Shown here piece by piece: positions 35,801 to 47,218 of a stretch of 64,000 nt of DNA. The stretch's first letter is position 1, and each line of letters opens with the position of its first letter. The DNA is from Coniella vitis (taxonomy: Eukaryota > Ascomycota > Sordariomycetes > Diaporthales > Schizoparmaceae): positions 2,728,001 to 2,792,000 of the forward strand of contig WUJK01000004.1 in the NCBI GenBank assembly GCA_011317545.1, in the 5' to 3' direction. A program made the translations under genes and the position numbers. The notes under the pieces are model-generated. The model was not told the origin of the DNA. It worked only from the letters and a program-made list of their open reading frames with translations, and did not search any database.

Positions 35801-38575
35801 ATGAGCTCCTTCAACGCTCGCTTCAAGAACAAGTTGGGCCTAGCGAAACGCAACTCGAGTGCGAGCATCCCGTCGCCAGACTTTGCCCAGTCCCAGAGCA
35901 GCACCCCGCCGCCGCCGCCGCTTCTGGGCTCGGCATCGCAGTCCGCCATCTCGCTACCACCTCGCGGGCAACTGCTGCAGCAGCCACAGCAACAGCAACA
36001 GCAGCAGCCGCCGCTACAGCAGCAGGCCGCTTCGGCCCAGTCCAATTCCTCGCAACAGTCACTGCCCCAAATGAACCATCCTGGCCAGGGCCAACGCCCA
36101 CCGAGCTACAGTGCTGGTTACCCTGGTGGGTCGCGCCCCTCTTTTCCTACCTCGAGCTTCTGCTCCCTCGACATTCACTACCCTACCAACCGCCCATTCC
36201 CGGCTCCGCTTTATATACCCATACCCCCCCTTCCAACAACCAAAAAGGTCCCTAGTTTGTACCCTGGCATGTCGCAGCGCATTCTCGGACCTTTTGTGTC
36301 ACCATCTTCTCTTTTCATTTTCTTCCTCTTCTCCCTTCATATTCATCTACACACATGCAACTGCGCTTGTAGTAGCTAACAAGCCACTTTCCGTGTGTTG
36401 CCGTGGTACAGGTCAAGCCCGAACTCCTCCCTCGCAGATGGTTGGCGGCCCTCCCCCAATCAACACAGGAGCACCCGTTGCCGGTTACCCACCACAGATT
36501 CCCCCAATGCAAGGCGGCGCCCCCATTCCCGGCGGCCCTCCGGGCTACACAGGTCAGGGCGGCTACGGTGCGCCGCCCCCAGGCCAAGGGATGCAGACCG
36601 CACCATACGCTAGACCTGCTGCAGAAGTCGAAGGAAATAGTAGAAGTAAGGCGCAGCTGATTGTCGGTATCGATTTTGTAAGTCAAACTGCTCTTGTGTC
36701 ATTGTTGCGCAAGAAATGAGCAGTACTGATAGACGTGCTGTAGGGAACGACCTTTTCCGGCGTCGCTTTCGCATTCGCCACAAACAATGAGGCAAAAGAA
36801 GACATTATCACGGAATGGCCAGGCGCTGGATCTTACACAAAACAAAAGGTGGGTTTGGGCTCACGCATCACTTGCGCCATCGCCTCCTCTGTGACAATAT
36901 GGATGTAGCCCTTGGTTATTGACGCCATTTCAGATCCCCACCGTACTCTATTATGACCAATATCAGAAAGTCGTTGGATGGGGCCCCGATATTGCCGATG
37001 CCCTCGCCCCGACCGGATATCCCAAACCAGGCGTGCAAAAGGTTGAATGGTTCAAGCTGCAACTTATGCTTTCAGGCAACACGTACATTGACCCCATCAA
37101 CTTGCCACCCCTACCACCAGGAAAGTCCGAAATCGATGTCGCTGCCGATTACCTTTTCAAGCTCCGACAGGCTATGCGCGCGGCGCTGCAAAAGACTCTG
37201 GGCGAAGTCTTCAACAGAGAAGAAAGGAACATTCGGTATTACTTGACGGTGCCTGCCATTTGGAACGATGCCGGCAAGGCTGCCACGCGAGCTGCTGCTA
37301 TTCAAGCCGGATTCTTGCGCGACGAAAACGACAACCGCTTGACGCTCGTGTCTGAGCCCGAGGCGGCCGCCCTATTTTGTGCAAAGACGGGCTTGCTCAA
37401 CCTCAAGGTTCACGACGCCTTGCTGATTGTGGATTGTGGCGGTGGTACCGTCGATTTGATTGCATACGAAGTGGAGGATGAGAATCCGTTCACGGTGGCT
37501 GAATGTACAGCCGGATCTGGAGACTCTTGCGGTTCCACGGCCCTGAACAGAAATTTCAGCAACATTTTGCGCACAAAGATTCGCAAAATGAAACTGCCCG
37601 ATGGATCCAAGACAGCTGGCCGTGTGTACGCAAAGTGCATCATGGACTTTGAGAACAGAATCAAGGCTGACTTCCGTAACAACGGACAAAAATGGGCCGT
37701 CGACGTTGGCATTGAGGCCGAGTTCCCTGAGGCTGGCATTGAGGAGGGCTACATGACGTTCACAAACGAGGAGATCCTGCAATGTTTCGAACCCGTGGTC
37801 AACCGCATTCTCGAGCTCGTCCGCAACCAGATCATTGCCATTCAAGCACAGAACCGAACATTGCAAAACATTCTGGTTGTGGGTGGTTTCGGTGCATCCG
37901 AGTATCTTTTCCAACAAATCAAGCTGCACGTGCCCCCGCAGTTCCAGGCCAAGGTGGTGCGGCCCATGGACTCTGTGGCAGCCATTGTCAAGGGCGCCGT
38001 TACTGCTGGTATTACGGAGCGTGTCATTACTCACCGTGTGGCACGACGACATTACCTCATGGCCACCCTGCAGCCATTCAAGGAGGGGTACCACCCTGAG
38101 GCATACCGGGTGCCCTCGCTGGACGGCAAGGACCGTTGCAAGTTCACCCGCCAAATCTTTGTGCAAAAGGGTCAAAAGGTCAAGATTGGCGAGCCAGTCA
38201 AGGTGTCCTTCTTCCGCCAAGTGGCGCCGGGCGCGACACTCATGTACGAGGACATTTTGTTTGCTTGTGACGATGACGTGTGCCCCGAATACACTAAGGA
38301 TCCTCGTAAGTGCCCCACATGGCCCAGAAAACAGTTTGACCTCTCTTTTGCAATGCACTAACACACCCTCGGTAGGCATCAAGGAGGTTGTGACCCTCAC
38401 CTCTGATCTCTCACGCAAGAACTTGGAGAAAGACTTTGAGCGCATGGACACGCCGCAGGGTACATTCTACCGTGTGTACTTTGATATCTACCTGACGCTG
38501 GACGGCTCCGAGTTTAGCGCTGAGTTGGTATGCCAGGGCGAAGTCATGGGTCGTTGCAGGGCAAGGTTCAGGTAG
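35801..38575 (+). CDS. HSPA12-like Hsp70-family ATPase with Q/P-rich N-terminus
   Basis: Exons 35801-36125, 36412-36677, 36744-36848, 36934-38305 and 38376-38575 give 755 residues. Residues 1-180 are low complexity: Ser/Pro-rich, a PPPPP run, a Gln-rich tract near 55-75, then Gly/Pro repeats. The actin-like ATPase follows: phosphate-1 loop VGIDFGTTFSG (about 193-203, split by an intron after IDF), phosphate-2 DCGGGTVDL (399-407) and the adenosine motif VVGGFGASEYL (547-557). The C-terminal part is short and lacks the classic Hsp70 substrate domain, as in HSPA12A/B (about 675 residues). Fungi commonly carry several such genes; their clients are unknown. The donor of intron 1 is taken as GTGGGT at 36126 because it keeps phase. 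An EEVD-type tail is absent. A cytosolic location is inferred from the lack of a signal peptide. Confidence 0.88.
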
Positions 38576-41075
38576 TGGATGAGACGATGCAAAGAAGAAA
38601 AGAGCAAGGGGATAAATGTGCATGGCGTCCAAACAAAAGGCCACGCACCGAAAGCGAACTACAATGGCAGGTTTGGGAGCAGACTACAAACTGGGTGGAT
38701 GGGGTGTAGAAGCACTGGCGTCGCCTATGATTCGACCAAGATGTTATTGCTTGATGTTCTTTTTGGTACTTTTCTCGCCCTCTGCCTGTATAACAGAGGG
38801 AAGGGAAGCACCAGATGATACCATGACTGCAAATCGTCACGATTACAGTATCCATATTCTTTTCTTATGATTTCAAAATTTGGAGAGGGATCATTTAGCT
38901 GGGCGAAAGCGATTAGATACAAGAGCAAGCGGATATCGTACATGTTTAATGTCCAAAGTATATTTTTCTTTCCCCGACTTTGTATCCCAGTTGTGAGTAG
39001 GAACAGCTTGGTAAAGAATGTGGATTCGCAAAAGTACATATATTTCACACTTTGCCCCGTCCCTTGGGGCTGGGCACAGGCGGGAACATGAACGCTATTG
39101 AAATGGCAAGCCAGGTTGATGGCTTATTTGGTGTTCCATGAACCAAGCAAGGAATATTCGATCTTTAAAAGATTCTCAGAAACGATACGCTGACCACTCT
39201 GATTAATGTATTGATGAAATGGCAGAGTCTATACCCATATGATTATATCGTGCTTGCTAGCAGCTCCGTGCGTGGACGGCTTGTACTTGTGTACGGGTGG
39301 ATGGGATCTCGGAACTCGAGATCTAGATCTATGCACTAACTTTTCAGTGCTTCTGCTATTTACTTTAGAATTCAAGGTTGTTTATTTTAGTGGATTCAAC
39401 ATGTTCCATTTATTCGGTTCGCCTACTATACTTAGTACATAGTAGTCAGAAATCAACGGGGCAGATAATTACAAAGAACAAGAGGTCACTTGCACGAAAG
39501 TTTGCACAGAAAAATGCTTACAATGTGTTTGGTTTCCCCGCCGCTACATCGTCACAGTATCACAATATCTTCAATACAGCCAAGCTCATTGCTCATTCAC
39601 TTGGATCTCTCTTGGAAATCTAACGGTGAATTACAATCATGTTCTATCATAAATACTACTTACTGTACTATGTAGGGCTTGAATCCTCCTCGTTCTCCTC
39701 CTGGGCCCGTCCATGTTCTTCTCCATCCCCCAAGCAGACGACAAAGCAAAACCTTTGAGGATCCCCTGTATTTGATAAGAGTGTGCCCAATTCAAGATTT
39801 CAATTTCTTGCCACCCAATGATGCAGTTCTGCCAAGCAACTACGAGCTTTTGTGGGGGATGGACAGGTGTGGGTGGTGTTCTTTTTTGGGGGGGGGGGGG
39901 CTTGACAACAGAAGCAGGGTTGTGACATCACTGACGCGATCCCAAAAAGGGTCCGGTCCGCTCCTGGGATTGAGTGGCAGCGCATGGGCGAGCAGAGAAG
40001 TGGGTGGGCCCTTGTGTCTTTTGAATTGGCGCCCTTATTTATGATCGGCGGCTCTGGAACAGATACGCACAACCACTCGCTATAGGGCATCTGTAGCGGG
40101 TCCTGCAGAGCCCACGCTAGGCCCAAGGGGCCAGCCGCCAGTCTGCCAGCGCACGATGGCTCGCCCTTGCAAAGCCCGCTGAAACCACACCATACCACGC
40201 GACTGACTGGCCTGCTGGCCTTTTGCCCCAATCATGATCAAGCGATCCCCTGATTCCCCTGTGCGAATCTGGACCTCTTTCTTCTTTCTCTCTTTTTTGG
40301 GCCATGCGCCTACCGTACAAAACCTGGCAACTACGTGCTGGGGCCCCCGGGGGGGGGAGGAGCCCCGGGTCGTCTGGTTTAGTGCGTCATTGTTTCTATC
40401 CGCGGGCATGGAGCCAGGGCAAAGAGAAGCTGGCAACCTGGCGAACCAGTCACGGAGCAGAATTGGGGGCTCTGTTGAAACGAAACCCTGGCAGAGGCTC
40501 CAGAACCCGGAGCTGGAGAGATGTGTGTGTGTTGTTATGCGCTGCTGTATGTAGTAGATGATGGTCCGTATTTTTTGGTGTGCTTGACGCCCATTTGGAC
40601 AACCGCCGAGGTGGGGATGAGCACCATGGAGGAGCAGCGGCGGATAATCTTGTTTATAAAGCTTGCTTTGGGTCGATTATCAGAGATTGACGGTTTGTTG
40701 ATGGGATTCTGTTGTTTCATTGTCCTCTGTGGAAGGTTTGACTCTGTATTGCGGCATACACAGCATCATATCCTGGCCTTGCTCACTGGAGCGTTCAAGC
40801 ATCGTTCGCGACCTGCTTTTTCTTGTTTGCCACAATCACCACCATCATCACGGCGTTTGGCTTGAACGGCTATTGTGCCTTGTCTACCTGACAATATCCC
40901 GGCTTTCCTCTTCTCTGCCACCGTCAAAACCGAGTCACCAAGTCTTGCATTTCTGTACCGACCGCTGTGTAAAAAAGGCACTTGCTCTTGGAAGACCCCA
41001 ATACAAGATTGGGCATTTCGACAGAAGCGAAAACTGCCACAGACCTCACGCGCACATCATACAAAAGCAGCGGCC
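38576..41075. other. Intergenic between the HSPA12-like and thaumatin-like genes
   Basis: No coding frame is supported. Two TACATAGTA-type sites lie at 39436 and 39666. A run of 13 G (39888-39900) and a shorter G run near 40350 are present. The last 400 bases must hold the promoter of the thaumatin-like gene and possibly a missed first exon. Confidence 0.5.
39888..39900. repeat. Run of 13 G
   Basis: A single homopolymer tract in non-coding DNA. No function is inferred. Confidence 0.8.
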
Positions 41076-42261
41076 ATGTCGTTGTGGAATGGCAAAGTGC
41101 CCCTGCAAATATACAACAACTGCCCCGACACACTATGGCCAGCCATTTACACGGCCAGCGGGACGGGGCCGAGCACAGGAGGCTTTGAGCTCACGGCTGG
41201 CGCCAACCAGTCGCTCGAGGTGACGTCCGACTGGGACGGGCGTGTGTGGGCAAGGACAAACTGCACGTCCTCGGGGGATGACCTGTTGACGTGTCAGACG
41301 GGGAGTTGCCAGGGCCAGATGGATTGCTCTTCGCTGTCTGTAAGTGTTTGACTGGACCGGGTTGTTGCCTGCTTTCTCTCTCTTGTATAGAGAGAAAGGG
41401 GGAGTTGGGTGTAAGCAAAAAGATATGCAATCGCTGACACTTTCACTTCAGGGAAGCCCTCCAGCAACACTAGCCGAGTTCACCCTCGCCGGCGGCGTGG
41501 ACAGCTCCCAGAACTACATTGACATTTCCCTCGTCGACGGGTACAATATCCCGCTGGGCCTGGAATACATCACCGACCCAACCTCCAACAGCACCGCGCC
41601 ACCGCCCAACCTCGTCTCGCCCGCCTGCATCGCCACAAAGGGCTACCTCGCCGCCGCCAACCGCACGGGCACCACCTACTACACAAACGCCACCTACCCC
41701 ATGCCCTACGAGAGCTCGCAGACCAACGCCCACGTCGGCCACTGGTGTCCCTGGTCCCTTCAGGACCCCACCCCGTCCAAGCCCGGCGCGGGTGTCTACC
41801 CTTACCCAGACGACGACATTACCCGGCCCGTCTTTGACCCGTGCCTCTCGGCCTGTCACAAGACGGGCTCCGCAAAAGACTGCTGCACGGGCAAATACGA
41901 CACGGCCGCCAAGTGCCCCAAGAGCGAGTACAGCCGCGCCGCAAAGGACGTCTGCCCGGACGCATACAGCTACCCGTACGACGACAGCGACTCGACCTTT
42001 GTGATCCCCACGGGCGGCGGCTGGAGCGTCACATTCTGTCCCGAGGGCCGCAGCACGGACATCCTCGCGACGTTTGGCACGCTGATTAGTGAGTGGGCGG
42101 CGAGCGGCGTCCTGAGCGAGGATATCCTGCAGGCCGCGAGCAATGTGTCGTATATTGAGATGCATGGCGGCGCTGCTGGTGGTCGTGGGGTCGCTGGGGT
42201 TGGCAAGGTGCTTGTTGCTGCGGTGGCGGCTTCGGTTGTGATGATGGGTTCATGGTGGTGA
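41076..42261 (+). CDS. Thaumatin-like protein with GPI-type C-terminus
   Basis: Exons 41076-41339 and 41452-42261 give 357 residues. The start VPLQIYNNCPDTLWPAI and the pattern CSSLSGSPPATLAEFTL match the thaumatin/osmotin fold, followed by many paired Cys (ACIATKG, HWCPWS, DPCLSACHKT, DCCTGKYD, VTFCPEG). The C-terminus ends with small residues and a hydrophobic run (VGKVLVAAVAASVVMMGSWW), which looks like a GPI-attachment signal. Several N-glycosylation sequons are present. Family members are secreted; some bind or cut beta-glucan, but that is not shown here. The visible start MSLWNGKVPLQ gives no signal peptide. Either a first exon lies upstream (40.6-41.0 kb) or the start is wrong. The N-terminus is therefore uncertain while the body is secure. 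Confidence 0.82.
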
Positions 42262-42918
42262 TGACAGAGATGCAGGAGGGTATTACACGTGTGTGTGTAT
42301 CATGGGTTTGTCGAATATTGATCAGGCAGGGCCTGGTTTCGATTTTCCCCCTTTTTGGGGGGGGCACCATTTGTTACCATTTCCATTGCTGGATTAACCA
42401 GAAAGACAGCGAGCGTTCCTTTTTCTTTGTCGAGCTGCACCAGATTTCGTTTCTTAGAGAGATATACCCGGGACTCAAATCAGCCCCTTGCTTTCTTGAG
42501 CAGAAGAGTTAGACAGATAATCATGCGTATTATGAAGATCAAGACTATATATCATCATGTCTTCACATACAATTGTAACATCATGCTCGAGAATGGGCGC
42601 ATGGTTTGGGCATTCCGCGTTTGGGCCCAAAGACCTCAATTCTATCTCAGGCGGGTTTGATACATCATCCGACTGAGGGTCACCGGAAAGATGGCTTCTG
42701 TGTCCAACTCGATACTCACACAAAGAACATCACCATGACCTGCCGGCTTGTATGTGCTCTTGATCCTGATCTATCCAGCATGCTCTACTTTATATACGAA
42801 ACATCTATATGCTGCGCGCAACGACTTTCTATTTCCCAAAGCCTGCTTCGTAGAGGATATGTATGCGTCTCCTTTGAGCAACCCACAAGGTAGGTCCCTT
42901 GGACCACACTCCCCCCGC
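42262..42918. other. Convergent intergenic region
   Basis: This lies between the stops of the thaumatin-like gene (+) and the ankyrin gene (-). No gene is supported; it probably holds both 3' untranslated regions. Confidence 0.55.
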
Positions 42919-43838
42919 TCAACCCTTCCTCGCCTTCTTCTCTTTCCGTCTCCGCTCCCACTCAGCCCGCTCCTCGTCATCACTCCCGCTAAACTCGGCA
43001 TCATCATCACTCTCCAGATCCAATATCGCATCTGCCTTACCCAACGGCCGACTGCCACCATCCGCACCAGCGTCGCCCGCCACAAAGTCCCCTCTGTTCA
43101 ACAGCGCATACTCGTGCTTTTGTATCAGCTCGCGCAACCCTTTATTCCGCGGATCAGCAAGCTGGTACGGCGTCAAGCCACCCTTGTTCTTGAGCCGGGG
43201 GTTCGAGCCCGCCTCGAGCATCATGTCAACCAGGGCGTTGCCGAACTCGCGCTGGGCTTCGGGCTCGCTGTTGATCCAGCGAATGGCCGTGTGCAAGGGC
43301 GTGTCGCCTTCGACGCGGTTGACGGGGTCGCACTCAAAGTTTTCTTGGTCGAGGAGGTAGTCGATGATGTCGTCTGGAGTTCCGGGATATCAAGGATATT
43401 AGCCATGCTTGCGTTTCTTTGGACAGGGGCGTGTGTGCACATCTATCACTTGGCCAAGTAGGCGCCTCTTCTCCTTCTCCTCCTTTTTGGGGGTGGGATG
43501 TGTGTGTGTGTGTGTATGAAACGTACAGTTACCCCTGGCAGCAGCCTCGTGGTATAAATGGTTGCCCATCACCGTCGTCGTATTATTGAGCAAATCGGCA
43601 ATTTCGTCTTCGCTTTTCCCCTCAAGCGTCTCCTTGAGCAGGTCGACATTGTCGCGCCGACAGGCCTCGACGAGGATCTCGCCTACGGATGCGCCCTGCA
43701 TGTGTAGACCACGGAAGAAGAGCGTTAGCACAGTGAACCCTAGGGCTTCCAAGTAATCCCTTTTCTTTTTTAATTTCTCCCCATATTGTATTCCTCTCTG
43801 GAGTGCATTCGTACCTCGTGCTCCTCTTCGTGAGCCAT
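42919..43838 (-). CDS. Small ankyrin-repeat protein
   Basis: Minus-strand exons 43838-43815 (24 bases, MAHEEEHE), 43695-43527 and 43373-42919 give 215 residues. Ankyrin repeats run from about residue 53 (GNHLYHEAAARGNYDIIDYL) through GDTPLHTAIRW to NPRLKNKGGLTPYQLA. The C-terminus is acidic then basic (DLESDDDAEFSG and ERRRKEKKARKG). No catalytic domain or signal peptide is present, so it is probably a cytosolic or nuclear adaptor. Size and layout recall yeast Yar1, a chaperone of ribosomal protein uS3, but similarity is not strong enough to name it. The exon 2 donor is taken as GTACGT (43526) because it gives GNYDIID; the nearby GTAACT would break the frame. Intron 2 holds a (TG)n repeat. 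Its promoter is shared with the divergent RPC11 gene. Confidence 0.85.
43499..43515. repeat. (TG)8 dinucleotide repeat in an intron
   Basis: Lies in intron 2 of the ankyrin gene, where the transcript reads CA repeats. It is close to the donor site. Confidence 0.8.
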
Positions 43839-44522
43839 CTTTCTGTGTCTCCTGGATGTTTAAGGAAAGGAAGAGAAAAAGGGGACCCTGCGGCAGCGCG
43901 GGGCTTGGAAGACGTGTAAAGGGGCGTTCGTCTGCGGTAGCACCGGAGCAGCTGTGTTCTCTGCCCAAGATGGCTATAAGAAAAGAGCACAGCTTTCAGG
44001 AAAAGTGCTAACAAGAAGAGAACACAGATGGTGAAGCGTTGATGGTTCTGGCTAACTCGTTTTAGGGGCGACAGCAGTTGAATCGAGACCTTGGCAAGAG
44101 TAGGGCGTTGTTTCGAGGCATTGGGGCCTGACCTGAATTACGAATGTGGCGCGCAGCGACTACAGGCCAGGCCAAATCCCTGCACTGGTCTTGTCATTAA
44201 TGAGCAGGCAGTAACAGCACCGACAGGGTCTACCGCGGGGTTGATTTCTAGCGGGGGTTGCCTTGGGTCTGCAGCGCACTCAGTCTGCCTGCCGGCGCGA
44301 ATAAAAGTTGCTGCGTGGGTGGGTGGGTGACGGAGTCAACGGTGCCCAAAATTTCCCATGTGAAGACAGACAAACCACTCTTTAATAGATGCCAAGAAGA
44401 CAACATAAAACACAGTACCGCTCACATCAAGAGGTCATTAGTCCAATAAAAGTACAATTTTAGCAAGACGCAATCGTCAAGCAAACCCACATTGCTTGTT
44501 GTCGATTTTTGTCTAAGCAAAC
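43839..44522. other. Divergent promoter region of the ankyrin and RPC11 genes
   Basis: 684 bases separate two start codons that point away from each other. No coding frame of note was seen. A GGGTGGGTGGGTGAC patch near 44316 was checked as a 5S rRNA fragment and rejected. Confidence 0.55.
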
Positions 44523-44997
44523 ATGCTGCTCTGTAAGCCGCCTCCCTAACCCAGCCGACACCAGCCAGAGAGCGCATTCTAATCGCGACACCACAAATCC
44601 AGTCTGTCCCCACTGCGCCAACATTCTCACCGTGTCCGCCATGGACAACGGCCTCAACCGCCTCGAGTGCCGCACCTGTCCCTACGAATACGCCATTACC
44701 GAACCTCTCTACTCGCGCCGTGTCTTCCACCGCAAGGAGAGAGAAGATGTCTTTGGCGGACCGGGCGCCTGGGATAACGCGCAAAAGGGCAAGGTGCAGT
44801 GTCCAGCCGAAGGCTGCGACGGCGAAGAAGCCGCCTTTTTCCAGGTGCAGATTCGTAGTGCTGATGAGCCCATGACGAGTTTCTTCAAGGTATGTGCCCG
44901 ACGCTGTAGCGTGGCCCTTCTCGGCAGGAATATTGTGAGGCTGACTTGTCACTGTGTGCAGTGTATGAGTTGTGGTCACCGCTGGCGTGAAAACTAG
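44523..44997 (+). CDS. RPC11: DNA-directed RNA polymerase III subunit RPC11 (RPC10)
   Basis: Exons 44523-44532 (10 bases: ATG CTG CTC T), 44603-44889 and 44962-44997 give 110 residues, the same length as the yeast protein. The subunit helps Pol III terminate, reinitiate and cleave backtracked RNA. The N-terminal zinc ribbon uses C5, C8, C26 and C29 (MLLFCPHCAN, ECRTCPYEY). The C-terminal TFIIS-like ribbon uses C70, C75, C100 and C103 (VQCPAEGC, CMSCGHRW). The acidic catalytic hairpin is RSADEPMT, with Asp91-Glu92. The start is fixed by homology: splicing after only ten bases restores MLLFCPHC, whereas the open frame from 44509 gives an unrelated N-terminus. The first intron is 70 bases with a CTAAC branch site. 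The stop lies 246 bases from the convergent MED31 stop. Confidence 0.95.
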
Positions 44998-45243
44998 AAG
45001 AGCCTGCTTAAACCGACAGAGGCTCGCAAGCGAAGTTTCCGCAGTAGTCATGGTGGTGCTACCAGATATATCAAGCCAATGGTGGGTGTTTCGTGGCGGT
45101 CGGCATATTGCATGGCACGGTGTCGCGGCGTTCGTTGGGGTCTTGATTTCTTTGTTTTCCTTTTCCCATAGTTGTTGATACCAGGCTTCAATCAGACATC
45201 AGTCTAGTCACTTGGTCGCTCTTTGGTTGTATTTCAAGTTGTT

Positions 45244-45609
45244 TCAGGTCTCCTTTTCCAAGTGCCAGTCCACTGCCGCCTTCATGCCCTCGCTCACCAT
45301 TGCCTGCACAGCATCTGGCGATATGATGTTCTTGCGGAACTGCTCTTGTTGCAGCAGCTCGAGATTCCGCAGGGTTGGACCTGGATAAGCCAGGTATTTC
45401 AGATATGGCGGCTTGCTCCAGTACTGCAGATATTTGAGATATTCGATGAAGGCGGGCTGCTGGAGCAGTTTCTGGGCAGCGAGGTGGTTGAGGTAGAATG
45501 GGTTGGCCAGCGATTGGACGAACTCAAGCTCGATTTCGAAGCGCGTAAAGCCGCCAAACTTGGGTTCGCTGCTCGGCTCATTGGGGGTCCCTTTGGATTC
45601 AGTGGCCAT
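45244..45609 (-). CDS. MED31: Mediator complex subunit 31 (SOH1)
   Basis: A single exon encodes 121 residues. MED31 is a conserved subunit of the Mediator middle module, which links transcription factors to RNA polymerase II. The SOH1 domain covers about residues 22-96: RFEIELEFVQSLANPFYLNH, then PAFIEYLKYLQYW, YLKYLAYPGP and LELLQQEQFR. It is the best conserved of all Mediator subunits, so the call is firm. A short Ser/Glu-rich leader precedes it, and the tail ends AVDWHLEKET. No intron is needed. The gene converges on RPC11. Confidence 0.96.
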   Translation of the reverse strand: MATESKGTPNEPSSEPKFGGFTRFEIELEFVQSLANPFYLNHLAAQKLLQQPAFIEYLKYLQYWSKPPYLKYLAYPGPTLRNLELLQQEQFRKNIISPDAVQAMVSEGMKAAVDWHLEKET

Positions 45610-47218
45610 TTTGGGCGTGGGATGGAGGCGGAGAGTTTAACAGAGAGTTCAACTTGTTGGTGTTTCTGAATGGCAGCGTTGTAGCATACAAGTACCGCGT
45701 CTTGGGGGTCAGGCAAGTGTGCAGCATCGTCTCTCACTCTCCACTCTCTAACCCGATTACATAAGCGACCAGGTATTATGATGTAGTTCGGTTCGGTATC
45801 TCACTTGCTCTTCCTGACAACTTCGTAAGTAAACAACCTTTTTGCAAGTGGCGTGAGAGATAATGTGTCTCTAGCTTCAGCCTTGTTTCTTGCTGTGCCA
45901 TGCAGCTGATTACATTCTTGTTTCATCTACCTCGACGACACTGTAATGTAGACGCTTTTTTCTTAGCTGCGTATCGCGATAGCCTCACGCACGGAAATGT
46001 TATTTTATGCGCTTTTCTGGAACCGCTCCACTGTGTTCAACCTTGATCAGGCTTACAATTCCCGACAACTACACATATTTGATGTTTCTGGCTGAACAGG
46101 CTCAACAATCGTCCAAACACGGTATCGAACTCGGAAAGACCACGACAACTAGTTGCGAGCCTGGAAGTTCTAGGAAAATACCAGGCTATATCCTCACCAC
46201 GGCTCATAGTCACCCGCCTGATCATCATCCACTTTGATACTCACGGCGCCCACCTCTCTACTAGTAACAGTGCCCCGCTTTCCCAAGCTGTCATCCTCAT
46301 TCATCCACTACGGCTTGACCACCAAAGAGCGAGCTCCATGTGTACGAGGCCACATCCGCCGTGTCGCGAGGAATCATGAAGGTGTGCTTGATGTCAATTA
46401 CTAGTATGATGTGCTGAGTCTTTGTTCGTTACGAGCTTCTTGTGATACGGGTCTGTCTTCTTTCTCTCGCTTGATCACTAGGTCGTTCAATTGTGCAGCA
46501 AATACCATCATTTTCACCATACACGGGGGTTTATACTTAGCGTTCTCTCTTCCTATTGGACGACTGCAGTGGGAACCCGAACCACCCAGACCTTGAAGAA
46601 GATGGACAGGCGTTGTGCTTCATTGCGGCTGTGATGGGAACGAGAGCTAGGCTTTACCAGTCACCGTAGGTGCTAGATATGGATATTGGCGGCTCTGTGC
46701 GGAAGAATACAAAGAGTAAGAGGCGAAAACCTTGAGAGACTACTAGAGACTTGCATGACAGCGGAGTAGAGCATGTAGCGGTATGTGAAATACATAATGT
46801 ATAAATGTGTATCTGAGGACCAGCGTCGGTCAAGAGGGTCATAATCACTGCTTCGGGTTGCTATGAAATAAGTCTTCACCGAGAATAGAAAAGCAGGTAG
46901 AAAACCCCTACTATTAGATTTGAATATTATTTGAACATAACGTGGGAATGGAGAATTAAGTCCCCACAAACAGCCCCCTTCGGCACAAGGCCAAGTGAGG
47001 TTTGAAACCGAACCCCAAGAAGATATTTGCACAGCTGGACTGTTGGCTTTTACTACCACGTACAATCCAGTTTAAGCTCAAGAGAGCCCACAAAAAAAAA
47101 AGAGGCAATCCATCCTTCATACCACACGCATGGGCGAGGAGCATCATTTATCCTCGCATTGTGCTTGGTCCCATCCCACTTCCCATCCTCGGTTCCCTTC
47201 AATTTTGAACTGATCCCC
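45610..47218. other. Intergenic between MED31 and the CFEM gene
   Basis: AT-rich, with only short frames lacking motifs. It holds the MED31 promoter (near 45610-45800) and the 3' untranslated region of the CFEM gene. Nothing else was recognised. Confidence 0.55.

Noticed and set aside
40699..40740. MGFCCFIVLCG as the signal-peptide exon of the thaumatin-like gene
   Set aside because: It is hydrophobic, but the following donor is weak and the hydrophobic part is too short to be convincing.
43195..43215. GGGTTCGAGCCC as a tRNA T-arm
   Set aside because: It lies inside the ankyrin coding exon, and no acceptor or anticodon arm fits around it.
44313..44340. GGGTGGGTGAC as part of a dispersed 5S rRNA gene
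   Set aside because: The flanking 100 bases do not match the 5S arms or internal control region.
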